Assembly: GCA_017437165.1 (NCBI GenBank)
Contig: JAFSBS010000215.1
Span: forward strand, 1 to 18,622
Length of the DNA stretch: 18,622 nucleotides
Source: Clostridia bacterium
GTDB lineage: Bacteria; Bacillota; Clostridia; Oscillospirales; Acutalibacteraceae
Direction: 5' to 3'
Under the pieces are notes generated by a model. That model was given only the letters and a program-made list of their open reading frames with translations. It was not told the DNA's origin and did not search any database. A program made the position numbers and the translations under genes. Below are positions 7,598 through 15,472 of this stretch, piece after piece (position 1 is the first letter of the stretch; every line of letters starts with the position of its first letter).

Positions 7598-7634
7598 CAC
7601 TCCGATTGAAAAATTTGGTTTTTCAATCGGAGTG
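7598..7634. terminator. 16-bp hairpin between convergent genes
   Basis: A perfect 16-bp stem (7598-7613 with 7619-7634) and a 5-base loop, in the 71-base gap between the phosphatase gene (plus) and spoIID (minus). The top of the stem is five A-T pairs. It can serve both strands, although the U tract after the stem is modest on each side. Confidence 0.8.
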
Positions 7635-7639
7635 ATTGT

Positions 7640-8647
7640 TTATTTCTTAATTTCCGCACCCTTGTAATAATGCTTTAAAATTTCGTCGTAAGTACTGCCT
7701 TGTCGTGCCATAAAGTCTGCACCATACTGGCTCATTCCGACTCCGTGACCGTAACCGCTTACTTTAAAAGTAACTTCATTTTCGGTTGCGGTTATTTTAA
7801 ATGCAGAACTTCTTAAAGAAAATGCATTTCTTATTTGTTCACCCGTCAAGCTCTTTTTATTTATTTCAATTTTTAAAACAGTTCCTGCTTTTGAAGTTTT
7901 GCTTTTGCCTATTATATCTTTTAAATTTACTTTTGAATTTATTGAAACTCCGAGGTCTTTCATTATTGATATAAATTGCGATTTAGTGAATGTATTAGTT
8001 GATGAATATTGTGGGGAAAGTGTGTCACCACTGCTTTTTACACTTACTAAATATGGGATTTTTTCTCCCCACACATTTTCTGCGCTTTCTGTAGTGCCTG
8101 TACATATTGCAGAAAAAGCACACAGGCAATATTCACCTTCATAGGTTAAATATTCGCCCTCAACAGATTTTACAATTGTTTCTAATTTGGATTCGTATTT
8201 CTGATAGTCTTCGCCCCATTTTTCTTTGCGTTCTTCTCTTGTCAAATACCCCTGGTGAGTCGCAGGGTTGTCTGAAATATCTGCACCATTAAGTGTTGAT
8301 TTGTTTTCGTAGTTTTTTAGTCTTAAACTGTTTGTATAACAGGCAATTGCCTGTGCTTTCAATGCTTCTTCGTGGTACATAAGTGGCATTTCTGCCGCTA
8401 CACTTCCACACACATATTCAAATTCGCTCACAGTTAAATTTTTCTTTGTATCACTTAAAAATACTGTTATACTGTCTTCGGTGATATCGCCGGATGAATT
8501 TGATGTGATTTCTTCAGTATCGGTTTCACCTTGAACAGTGGTGTTCGGGGAAACTTTTGACTGAGTGATATTACCACTTAATAGTGCGACAGGTGTAATT
8601 ATTAGCGAAATGAATATAAAAACGATTGAAATTAAATAATTTTTCAT
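7640..8647 (-). CDS. spoIID: SpoIID-like peptidoglycan lytic transglycosylase
   Basis: A 335-residue SpoIID/LytB-domain protein. An N-terminal membrane segment (about 3-23) is followed by a Thr/Ser-rich linker to about 70. The domain then shows the characteristic YVCGSVAAEMPLMYHEEALKAQ (from about 78), where E86 matches the catalytic glutamate of the family. It ends with GHGVGMSQYGA (about 300-310) and an ILKHYYKG stretch. SpoIID cleaves peptidoglycan glycan strands stripped by SpoIIP during engulfment of the forespore. Unusual here is a cluster of cysteines (C174, C176, C182) where Bacillus SpoIID has a His/Ser-rich loop; metal binding there is possible. The AAGGATGG ribosome-like site is 13 bases from the ATG, longer than usual. 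No other sporulation gene is adjacent, so a LytB-type vegetative role cannot be excluded. Confidence 0.88.
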   Translation of the reverse strand: MKNYLISIVFIFISLIITPVALLSGNITQSKVSPNTTVQGETDTEEITSNSSGDITEDSITVFLSDTKKNLTVSEFEYVCGSVAAEMPLMYHEEALKAQAIACYTNSLRLKNYENKSTLNGADISDNPATHQGYLTREERKEKWGEDYQKYESKLETIVKSVEGEYLTYEGEYCLCAFSAICTGTTESAENVWGEKIPYLVSVKSSGDTLSPQYSSTNTFTKSQFISIMKDLGVSINSKVNLKDIIGKSKTSKAGTVLKIEINKKSLTGEQIRNAFSLRSSAFKITATENEVTFKVSGYGHGVGMSQYGADFMARQGSTYDEILKHYYKGAEIKK

Positions 8648-8680
8648 AATATTTATGATACCATCCTTTTGCTTTTATTA

Positions 8681-8709
8681 TTGACTTTTCTTTTGTTTTG
8701 TTATAAAAT
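8681..8709 (+). promoter_or_regulatory. Sigma-A promoter for citrate synthase
   Basis: TTGACT at 8681-8686 and TAAAAT at 8704-8709 with a 17-base spacer, a near-consensus promoter. The start of the citrate synthase gene is about 50 bases downstream. It lies in the divergent gap with spoIID, whose own promoter I could not identify. Confidence 0.7.
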
Positions 8710-8765
8710 AATATGAATTATTTTTTCATTTAATAACTTACGACAAAAAGATTGGAGTGGAAATT

Positions 8766-10175
8766 TTGCCGACATATATTTCACCTATTCCTAATGAAGC
8801 GCTTACACCACTTTGTGATGAGATAAAAAAGAATAGTGCGATTTCTCAGGAATACTTTGAAAAATTTGATGTTAAAAGAGGCCTTCGTAATCGTGACGGT
8901 AGTGGCGTTATGGCAGGTCTTAGCAAAATATGCTCGGTAGAAGGCTACTATATTAAAGACTGCGAAAGAACTCCTATTGAAGGCAGACTCATTTATCGCG
9001 GTATTGATTTGAATGATATAGTTACAGGTTGTAGAAGCGAAAACCGCTTTGGTTACGAAGAGGTTTCTTATTTACTCCTTTTTGGCAATCTACCAACAAA
9101 AGAGCAACTTGAGAATTTCAGAAAAATTCTTGCGGCTGCGAGAGAACTTCCTGAAGATTTCATTGAAGATATGATTATTAAAGCGCCATCACCAAATATT
9201 ATGAACAAACTTGCACGTTCAGTACTTGCGCTTTATTCTTATGACGATAATCCTGACGATTTATCAATTGAAAATGTTCTTCGTCAGAGTTTACAGATTT
9301 TAGCACAGTTGCCTACAATTATGACTTATGCTTATCAGGTTAAAAGAAGGCATTACTACAAAAAGAGTATGTACATTCATCCTATTAAACCTGAACATTC
9401 AACTGCAGAGTCAATTCTTTATACAACCCGTTCAAACCGTACTTTTACAGATGAAGAAGCAAAACTTTTAGACCTTTGTCTTATTCTTCACGCAGAACAC
9501 GGTGGAGGTAACAACTCTGCGTTTGCAACAAGAGTACTTTCTTCAAGCGGTACGGATACATACGCTGCCCTTGCTGCAGGTATTGGTTCACTGAAAGGTC
9601 CGAGACACGGTGGTGCAAACATTAAAGTTGTTGAGATGCTCGATTACTTAAAGAAAGATGTAAGTGATATTACAAACGAAGGTCAGGTTGCTGATTTCCT
9701 TAGAAACGTAATAAATAAAAAAGCCGGTGACGGCAGTGGTCTTGTTTACGGTATGGGCCACGCAGTTTACACGCTTTCTGACCCTCGTGAAAAAATACTT
9801 AAAGCAGAAGCAGAGAGTTTTGCAGAAAAAGCAGGTTTTGCTGATGAATTCAAAGCGCTTTCACTTATTGAAGAACTCACACCTGAAATTTTTGCAAAAG
9901 AAAAGGGTCAGAACAAAAAAATCTGTGCCAATATTGACCTTTATTCAGGTCTTATTTATCAGATGTTAAGAATTCCTGAAGACCTTTACACACCGCTTTT
10001 TGCAATTGCTCGTGTAGCGGGTTGGTCTGCTCACAGAATTGAAGAACTTATTGCAGGTAACAGAGTTATAAGACCTGCTTATAAGAGTGTTGCTGCCCCC
10101 GCAAAATATGTTTCTATTGATGAGAGAAAAAGTGCAACAGGCACTTCAAAATATATTCCTTTAGATGAGAGATAA
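8766..10175 (+). CDS. gltA: Citrate synthase
   Basis: A protein of about 469 residues that condenses acetyl-CoA and oxaloacetate to citrate. Catalytic elements are visible: HAEHGGGNNSAF (first histidine about 242), the substrate-binding GPRHGGAN, GMGHAVY (second histidine about 332) and ANIDLYSG (aspartate about 391), then PLFAIARVAGWSAHRIEE. I place the start at a TTG (8766) because GGAG (8754-8757) is eight bases upstream; a GTG at 8757 in the same frame would lie within that ribosome site. The N-terminus is longer than in short bacterial enzymes. The C-terminal tail carries two copies of a KY-V/I-x-I/L-DER motif. It has its own promoter and is followed after 40 bases by the large AT-hook membrane protein. 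A 2-methylcitrate synthase is a possible alternative, since the families are similar. Confidence 0.93.
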   Translation: MPTYISPIPNEALTPLCDEIKKNSAISQEYFEKFDVKRGLRNRDGSGVMAGLSKICSVEGYYIKDCERTPIEGRLIYRGIDLNDIVTGCRSENRFGYEEVSYLLLFGNLPTKEQLENFRKILAAARELPEDFIEDMIIKAPSPNIMNKLARSVLALYSYDDNPDDLSIENVLRQSLQILAQLPTIMTYAYQVKRRHYYKKSMYIHPIKPEHSTAESILYTTRSNRTFTDEEAKLLDLCLILHAEHGGGNNSAFATRVLSSSGTDTYAALAAGIGSLKGPRHGGANIKVVEMLDYLKKDVSDITNEGQVADFLRNVINKKAGDGSGLVYGMGHAVYTLSDPREKILKAEAESFAEKAGFADEFKALSLIEELTPEIFAKEKGQNKKICANIDLYSGLIYQMLRIPEDLYTPLFAIARVAGWSAHRIEELIAGNRVIRPAYKSVAAPAKYVSIDERKSATGTSKYIPLDER

Positions 10176-10215
10176 TGTTCAGTTTTTTCTGAAATATGAG
10201 AGAAAGGGTTAAGTT

Positions 10216-13200
10216 ATGAAGCGAATTAAAGGTGCTTATGAAGCAATTAAATTGCGTTATTTATTGTTCATATTTGCCATTGCAACACTTATTGCGTTAC
10301 CGGTAAGAGTTTATGAACTTTTAGCTTTGGTTGATAATAAAACAGGCTTTTATACTGAAGACAGCGGAATTATCTATTTACTTTATGGTGTTCTTCTGTT
10401 GGTTGTCGGTGCATTTATTATCCTTTCATTTATGAGTAAAGAAGTGCCATCACCGAAATTGCCGGAAGGTAAAAATATGCTTTTGGGTGTTTCTTCTTCA
10501 GTTTTAGGTGTAGCATTCTTAATTGATGTATTTTCAGTATTATTCAAAATTCTTCCATCAAGACAGGCTATGTCTGCGTATTTCCCGACATTAAGTCAGA
10601 ATATTACTGATAATGGTGGAGCGTTTGTAATTCTCCAGTTGGTTTTTGCAGTTTTATCTATTTTTTATATAGGTGTATATGCGATTTCGCATTTAACCGG
10701 TAAAGGTCAGTACAAAGAGTTCAAAGTTTTAGCACTTTCACCTTTGTGTTGGGCTATTACAAGACTCGTTTCAAAACTTATGAATGCTATAAGTTTTACA
10801 AGTGTTTCAGAGTTGCTGTTTGAAATAATTATGCTTGTATTTCTTATGCTTTTCTTCCTTACATTCGCAAGAATTACTTCAGGTATTTTTACAGAAGACA
10901 GTATGTGGGGAATTTATGGTTATGGACTTTCAGCAGCACTTTTTGCAGGACTTATTACAATTCCAAGATTAGTATTGATTGTTGTCGGCAGAGGTACAGT
11001 TGAAGGTAGTCCGTTTAATTTCGCTGATATTGCTTGTCTTATTTTTATTGTTTCATATATTTTTGCTTCTCTCGGAATTGGCTTTAAATCAAATCGTGAA
11101 GATTACTATGGAAACGATAACGGTATTCCTGAAGAAGATGACGATTACGAAGAAGAAATTATTGCAACTAATGCAGGTATTCCAAAACGTACAGATGATT
11201 CTTTACCGATAATTACATCACGTCCGGTTCAATCAGAAACAGAAGAAAAAACTAAAGTTAAAGTTGAAGAAAATTCTGTTGTTGAATCAGATGGCCAAAA
11301 TGGTGATATTGAAAATTTAATAGAAGAAAATAACGAGGTTTACAGTTACAGCGATTCAAATCCATTCAAAGAGAATGAAAATGAATTCTCTGAAAACAGT
11401 GGCGAAAATGATATATATTCAACTACACCTTCTTATGAAAGTGATGTTCAGAGTTATAGTGATGTAAATTCTTACACAGCGGATGCAAATTATATTCCTG
11501 AAGAAACTCCGGTTACACCGGTTTATACTGCACCTGTAAATTCAGAACCGGTTAAACGTGGAAGAGGTAGGCCAAGAAAAAATCCGCTTCCTGAGGAAAC
11601 CCCCTCACCGGTAACAGAAACTCCGGTTGAAGAAGTTAAACGTGGTCGTGGCAGACCAAGAAAAAATCCACTCCCTGAAGTTGCAACTACTGTTTCGGGG
11701 GTATCTCAGATTCAACCAACAGAAAATCAAGAAACACCGGTTGAAGAAGTAAAACGTGGCAGAGGTAGGCCGAGAAAGAACCCTATTCCTGAACCGATAC
11801 CACCTGAAGAAAAACGCGGCAGAGGCAGACCTAAAAAAGTTCTCACTCCTGAACAAATAGCAGAAATGGAAGCGGCGGCTGCAGCAAAACAGGCGGAAAA
11901 AGAAAGAAAAATGGAAGAACGTCGTCTGGCTGAAGAAGCAAAACGTGCAGAAATGGCAAGACGAGCTGAAGAGCGCCGTTTAGCGCAAGAAGCAAAAAAA
12001 GCGGAGGCTGAAAGAAAAGCGGAAGAACGTCGTTTGGCACAGGAGGCAAGACGTGCAGAGGCGGCAAGAATTGCTGAAGAAAAGCGTTTAGCAGCAGAAG
12101 CAAAACGTGCAGAAGCGGCGAGAATCGCTGAAGAAAAAAGATTAGCAGAAGAAGCACGTAAGGCAGAAGAAGCGAGAATTGCCGAAGAACTCAGAAAACG
12201 CGAAGAAGCTCGCAAAGCGGAAGAGGCAAGAAAAGCAGAAGAAGCAAGACGTGCAGAAGAAGCAAGACGTCTTGAAGAAGAAAGAAAACGTGCTGAAGCA
12301 GAAAGAATCAGACTTGAAGAAGAACGTAAAGCAGAACTTATAAAAAAAGCTGAAGAGGCAAGACGTGCAGAAGAGGCACGAATTGCGGAAAAAGCCCGTC
12401 TTCTTGAGGAACAAAGAAAAGCAGAGGAAGCACGTAAGGCTGAAGAAGCAAGAATTGCTGAAGAAGTCAGAAGACGTGAAGCAGCAAGATTAGCAGAGGA
12501 GGCTCGTAAGGCGGAAGAGGCGAGACGCATTGAAGAAATGCGCCGTCTTGAAGAAGCAAGAAGAGCAGAAGAAGCAAGAAGAAAAGCTGAAGAAGAAGCA
12601 AGACGTTTAGAAGAAGCGCGTAAGGCTGAAGAATTGAGAAAGGCAGAAGAAGCAAGACTCAGAGAAGAAGCAAGGCGCAAAATGGAAGAAGCAAAACGTC
12701 AGGCAGAAGAAGCGCGCAGATTAGAAGAAATGCGTAAAGCAGAAATGGCTCGTAAAGCAGAAGAAGCGAGAAAAGCTGCAAGAACTTCTGTTGAAGATGT
12801 AGTGGATATCGCAGTAAAAGGTGTAAGTGCAGCAGTTGAAACACCTATAAGAAAACCTGCTCCACCACCGATGGTATCTGCTAAAAAGTCTCAGACACCT
12901 ACACCTGTTGTTGAAAAAAGAAATGAAAAAATTACTGTTGCACCACCTGAACAAGTAACTTATACTACAAGTGATGACGATGAGTACGAAATTTACGAAG
13001 AATACATTTCTTTTGATGATGTGGTAGGCGATGAAGAAGTTGCACCGGCAGATTTTGGAAGACTTTCTTATGCTGATTTATATGATAATAACGATGATGA
13101 TGAAGATTTCGTTTTCTCAGAAGCAGAAAAAGAAAAAGAAGATGACGGTGAATTCAACTATGGCGTTAAAGTAGTAAGAAAGAGAAAACGCCAGAATTCT

Positions 13201-13338
13201 GTAGTTAACGAAAAAGCACCTGTCAAAGAAATTGTTTTGACAGATGAAAATGAACCTGTGGTTCAACCTAATATTGACGGTAATGCAATGCTTTCACTTG
13301 CAGAAATGAAAAAAAGAAATAACAGGAATGGATTTTAA
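10216..13338 (+). CDS. Large polytopic membrane protein with four AT-hook-like motifs and a 310-residue charged helix
   Basis: A 1040-residue protein I do not recognise as a characterised family. Residues 1-290 hold eight predicted membrane segments (about 14-36, 51-72, 87-110, 134-157, 171-189, 199-221, 232-257, 268-289). With a basic N-terminus and an even number of segments, both ends should be cytoplasmic. Residues 290-445 are an acidic, disordered linker. Four KRGRGRP(R/K)K motifs follow at 447, 475, 513 and 533; the GRP core flanked by Arg/Lys matches the AT-hook that binds the minor groove of AT-rich DNA. Residues about 547-855 are almost purely Ala/Glu/Arg/Lys (EEARKAEEARR style), predicting a long continuous helix or coiled coil. 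The tail (856-1040) is proline-rich, then very acidic, then basic (VVRKRKRQN). It is probably co-transcribed with citrate synthase, 40 bases upstream. A TolA-like label would only reflect helix composition. A membrane-to-nucleoid tether is inference. Confidence 0.85.
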   Translation: MKRIKGAYEAIKLRYLLFIFAIATLIALPVRVYELLALVDNKTGFYTEDSGIIYLLYGVLLLVVGAFIILSFMSKEVPSPKLPEGKNMLLGVSSSVLGVAFLIDVFSVLFKILPSRQAMSAYFPTLSQNITDNGGAFVILQLVFAVLSIFYIGVYAISHLTGKGQYKEFKVLALSPLCWAITRLVSKLMNAISFTSVSELLFEIIMLVFLMLFFLTFARITSGIFTEDSMWGIYGYGLSAALFAGLITIPRLVLIVVGRGTVEGSPFNFADIACLIFIVSYIFASLGIGFKSNREDYYGNDNGIPEEDDDYEEEIIATNAGIPKRTDDSLPIITSRPVQSETEEKTKVKVEENSVVESDGQNGDIENLIEENNEVYSYSDSNPFKENENEFSENSGENDIYSTTPSYESDVQSYSDVNSYTADANYIPEETPVTPVYTAPVNSEPVKRGRGRPRKNPLPEETPSPVTETPVEEVKRGRGRPRKNPLPEVATTVSGVSQIQPTENQETPVEEVKRGRGRPRKNPIPEPIPPEEKRGRGRPKKVLTPEQIAEMEAAAAAKQAEKERKMEERRLAEEAKRAEMARRAEERRLAQEAKKAEAERKAEERRLAQEARRAEAARIAEEKRLAAEAKRAEAARIAEEKRLAEEARKAEEARIAEELRKREEARKAEEARKAEEARRAEEARRLEEERKRAEAERIRLEEERKAELIKKAEEARRAEEARIAEKARLLEEQRKAEEARKAEEARIAEEVRRREAARLAEEARKAEEARRIEEMRRLEEARRAEEARRKAEEEARRLEEARKAEELRKAEEARLREEARRKMEEAKRQAEEARRLEEMRKAEMARKAEEARKAARTSVEDVVDIAVKGVSAAVETPIRKPAPPPMVSAKKSQTPTPVVEKRNEKITVAPPEQVTYTTSDDDEYEIYEEYISFDDVVGDEEVAPADFGRLSYADLYDNNDDDEDFVFSEAEKEKEDDGEFNYGVKVVRKRKRQNSVVNEKAPVKEIVLTDENEPVVQPNIDGNAMLSLAEMKKRNNRNGF
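11554..11838 (+). repeat. Four copies of an AT-hook-like coding repeat
   Basis: Copies start at about 11554, 11638, 11752 and 11812 and each encodes KRGRGRP(R/K)K. Three are followed by NP and a Pro/Glu spacer. Spacing in residues is 28, 38 and 20, so the units are not an exact tandem array. Codons differ between copies (for example CGT GGA AGA versus CGT GGT CGT), meaning the protein motif is maintained while the DNA has drifted, which suggests selection on the protein. Confidence 0.8.
11866..12780 (+). repeat. Low-complexity purine-rich coding repeat for the charged helix
   Basis: About 0.9 kb of GAAGAAGCAAGA-type sequence encodes degenerate six- to seven-residue units built from AEEARK, AEEARR and LEEARR. 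The plus strand is strongly purine-biased. The unit is degenerate rather than identical, so it looks old. It produces long spurious open frames on the opposite strand (Ser/Leu/Ala-rich). Confidence 0.75.
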
Positions 13339-13357
13339 CGACGAAAAGGGGTAAACA

Positions 13358-14290
13358 ATGTTTATTCAGAATATGTCGATGGCTGCACAGCAAGTTGCTA
13401 TTCTTTACCTGATAGTTGCGGTCGGTTTTATAGCCGACCGCATTGGTATTTTTAAGCAAACTACTGCAAAGTTATCAAATGATTTACTTTTTTATGTAAT
13501 TACACCGGTTGTTATTGTACAATCATTTTTAAATATGGAGTTCAACAAAGAAACAATAAGTTCGTTTTTACTTGCATTTGTTTGTATGTTCGCAACACTT
13601 GTTGTTGGTATTTTTATAGTTATCCCATTTTTCAGAAAAGATAAAGACAATTCATCAATTTATAAGTACGCTGTAAGTTACGGCAATATGGGGTATATGG
13701 CGCTGCCGCTCTGTCAATCACTTTTAGGAAGTGAAGGTGTGTTTTATTGCTCGGCGGGTGTTGTTGCGTTCAATATACTTTCATTTGTCCACGGTATATG
13801 GTTAATGAAAAAAGGTACTGAAAGTGATGATGGATTTAAAATTAAAACTATAATTCTGAATCCCGGTGTATTATCAGTTGCCGTTGGTTTACCATTATTT
13901 GTATCGGGTATCAATTTGCCTGAAATTGTAAATGGTACAGTTACTCATATTGCGAACTTAAATACCCCGCTTGCAATGATATTTTTAGGCACTTATATTG
14001 CAAATTCAGATTTGAAAGCGATGTTCAGGCAAAAACAAAACTATCTTGTTGCTGTTTTGAAACTTTTAGTATTGCCTTCAATTATGTTTTCGATTTTTAA
14101 ATTGATTGGTCTTTCAGGAACGATTATTACCGCTTGTATGATTTCGGCATCTGTGCCGAGTGCTACAAATACAGTAATGTTTGCAGCAAAATACGGAAAG
14201 GATACAGGTGTTGCATCGACAGTAGTGGCTTTTTGCTCACTTCTTTCTGTATTGACAATTCCTGTAATGATTGCGTTGAGTCATGTTTAA
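13358..14290 (+). CDS. AEC (auxin efflux carrier) family transporter
   Basis: A 310-residue integral membrane protein with about ten hydrophobic segments, starting at ILYLIVAVGFIADRIGIF. Features typical of the AEC family are the conserved glycine-rich stretch in YGNMGYMALPLCQSLLG and PSATNTVMFAAKYG in the C-terminal half. The length is usual for the family. Members export or take up organic acids such as malate, or other small solutes, by secondary transport; the substrate is not predictable here. The ribosome site AAAAGGGG sits six bases before the ATG. It begins 19 bases after the AT-hook protein gene, so it may be in the same transcript. Its last codons overlap the start of the QueG-like gene by eight bases, so those two are translationally coupled. 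Confidence 0.88.
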   Translation: MFIQNMSMAAQQVAILYLIVAVGFIADRIGIFKQTTAKLSNDLLFYVITPVVIVQSFLNMEFNKETISSFLLAFVCMFATLVVGIFIVIPFFRKDKDNSSIYKYAVSYGNMGYMALPLCQSLLGSEGVFYCSAGVVAFNILSFVHGIWLMKKGTESDDGFKIKTIILNPGVLSVAVGLPLFVSGINLPEIVNGTVTHIANLNTPLAMIFLGTYIANSDLKAMFRQKQNYLVAVLKLLVLPSIMFSIFKLIGLSGTIITACMISASVPSATNTVMFAAKYGKDTGVASTVVAFCSLLSVLTIPVMIALSHV

Positions 14291-15095
14291 GGAGTTTGAT
14301 ATAAAAGATTTACCTTTTTATAATATGTTACCTGTTGGTGTTTGCAGTTTTAATGATTTGAAAAATAATTTGTTTGAATGCAGAGCTAAAAATCGTATTC
14401 CGAAAGATGCAAAGAGTGTAATTGTTTATCTGTTTCCGTATTATTTAGGAGAGGAATATTACAAAAATTCAAATATTTCAAAATATGCAGTACCTGATGA
14501 TTACCATAGAATTTGTGGCGAATATTTAGAAAAAACAGTGTTGTATTTAAGGGAGGAATACCCCGGGAATACATTTGAGTATTTCTGCGATAATTCTCCT
14601 ATTGATGAAGTAAAAGCGGCGTGTCTTTCAGGGCTTGGTGTGAAAGGCGAAAATTCACTTTTAATAAATGAAATTTATGGTAGTTTTTGCTTTATCGGTG
14701 AAATTGTTACCGATTCAGATATTCCTGTTGAAAAAAGAGAAATTGCAAATTGTTTAAAATGTGGTTTGTGTGAAAAAAAGTGTATAAACAATGCTTTAAA
14801 ATCAGGAATTGTTGATGAAGAGAGATGCTTTTCTGCAATTACGCAGAAAAAAGGTGAGTTAAAAGAAGCAGAAGCCGAACTTATTAAAATAAGTAAATGT
14901 ATCTGGGGATGTGATGTTTGTCAGGATATCTGCCCTATGAATAAAGTTATTAAAACTTCACCAATTAAAGAATTCTACGAAACTGCAAAATCATCTTACG
15001 AGAGTGACACTGATTATAATGAAAATCGAGCATTTTCGTGGCGAAAACAAGATGTTATAAACAGAAATCTTGAAATATCAGGTTGTAAATTTTAA
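14283..15095 (+). CDS. QueG-like 4Fe-4S double-cluster protein (epoxyqueuosine reductase family)
   Basis: A 270-residue protein with the layout of epoxyqueuosine reductase: CDNSPIDEVKAACLSGLGVKG (around 102-122) matches the family's DxxPvxE active-site region, with D103 in the position of the catalytic aspartate. Then comes GSFCFIGEIVTD, followed by a ferredoxin-like pair of clusters (C157-C160-C163-C167 and C206, C210, C213, C217; WGCDVCQDICPMN). QueG uses cobalamin and two clusters to reduce epoxyqueuosine in tRNA to queuosine. This copy is shorter than E. coli QueG and lacks the C-terminal HEAT-like extension. The ATG overlaps the transporter stop and no strong ribosome site is visible, consistent with coupling. 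Because it is short and placed without other queuosine genes, I call the family and not the exact enzyme. Confidence 0.75.
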   Translation: MFKEFDIKDLPFYNMLPVGVCSFNDLKNNLFECRAKNRIPKDAKSVIVYLFPYYLGEEYYKNSNISKYAVPDDYHRICGEYLEKTVLYLREEYPGNTFEYFCDNSPIDEVKAACLSGLGVKGENSLLINEIYGSFCFIGEIVTDSDIPVEKREIANCLKCGLCEKKCINNALKSGIVDEERCFSAITQKKGELKEAEAELIKISKCIWGCDVCQDICPMNKVIKTSPIKEFYETAKSSYESDTDYNENRAFSWRKQDVINRNLEISGCKF

Positions 15096-15111
15096 TAAAA
15101 TCGTTTATAAT
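15083..15111 (+). promoter_or_regulatory. Near-consensus promoter for darA-holB-ricT
   Basis: TTGTAA at 15083-15088 and TATAAT at 15106-15111 are separated by exactly 17 bases. The -35 lies in the last codons of the QueG-like gene. The ATG of darA is about 35 bases downstream of the -10. Confidence 0.75.
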
Positions 15112-15145
15112 GAAGTATAGTAATAAAATATATGGAGGGGCATTT

Positions 15146-15472
15146 ATGAAACTTTTAATAGGTATAGTTAACAGTGATGACGCTAATGAACTTCTTGCTG
15201 AAATGAACAAATCATCATTTCAGGCAACTAAACTTTCTACTTCAGGTGGTTTTTTAAAGACCGGTAACGTAACATTCCTTGTGGGTGTTGAGGAAGAAAG
15301 AGTAGATGAACTTATTGAAATTTTCAAAAATTGTTGTTCGAGAAGAACACAGATGGTGCCTACTGCACCACCATTTATTGGTGAGGGCTTTTTGAGTGCT
15401 TCACCTGTTGAAATAACAATCGGTGGCGCAACAATTTTTGTTATTGATATGGAAAAATTTATTAAATTATGA
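15146..15472 (+). CDS. darA: DarA/PstA cyclic-di-AMP receptor (PII-like)
   Basis: A 108-residue PII-like protein of the DarA (YaaQ/PstA) family. It shows MKLLIGIV at the start, then QATKLSTSGGFLKTGNVTFL (26-45) and a VEITIGGATIFVI strand near the end, all hallmarks of the c-di-AMP receptor. F36, L37, N41 and G47 fit the binding-loop pattern, while positions 24 and 26, which I recall as Asn and Arg contacts in Staphylococcus PstA, are Ser and Gln here. The start at 15146 is chosen because GGAGGGG (15134-15140) is five bases upstream; an upstream ATG at 15110 overlaps the promoter and has no ribosome site. The gene overlaps holB by four bases. The order darA-holB-ricT is the classical Firmicutes cluster, lacking yaaR between darA and holB. 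Confidence 0.92.
   Translation: MKLLIGIVNSDDANELLAEMNKSSFQATKLSTSGGFLKTGNVTFLVGVEEERVDELIEIFKNCCSRRTQMVPTAPPFIGEGFLSASPVEITIGGATIFVIDMEKFIKL

Noticed and set aside
8648..8760. A sigma-E promoter for spoIID
   Set aside because: A TCATATT -35-like element exists on the minus strand, but no CATACAAT-like -10 lies at 14-15 bases, so the call cannot be supported.
11727..12680. A 317-codon open frame on the minus strand rich in Ser, Ala and Leu
   Set aside because: It is the antisense shadow of the GAAGAAGCA-type repeat of the large membrane protein; its composition simply mirrors that repeat and there is no ribosome site.
11866..12780. A TolA homolog
   Set aside because: Resemblance comes only from Ala/Glu/Lys/Arg helix composition; the organism type, the eight membrane segments and the absence of a TolA C-domain argue against it.
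15110..15145. An upstream ATG for darA
   Set aside because: It overlaps the -10 box; the GGAGGGG site is placed correctly for 15146 and the family normally begins MKL.
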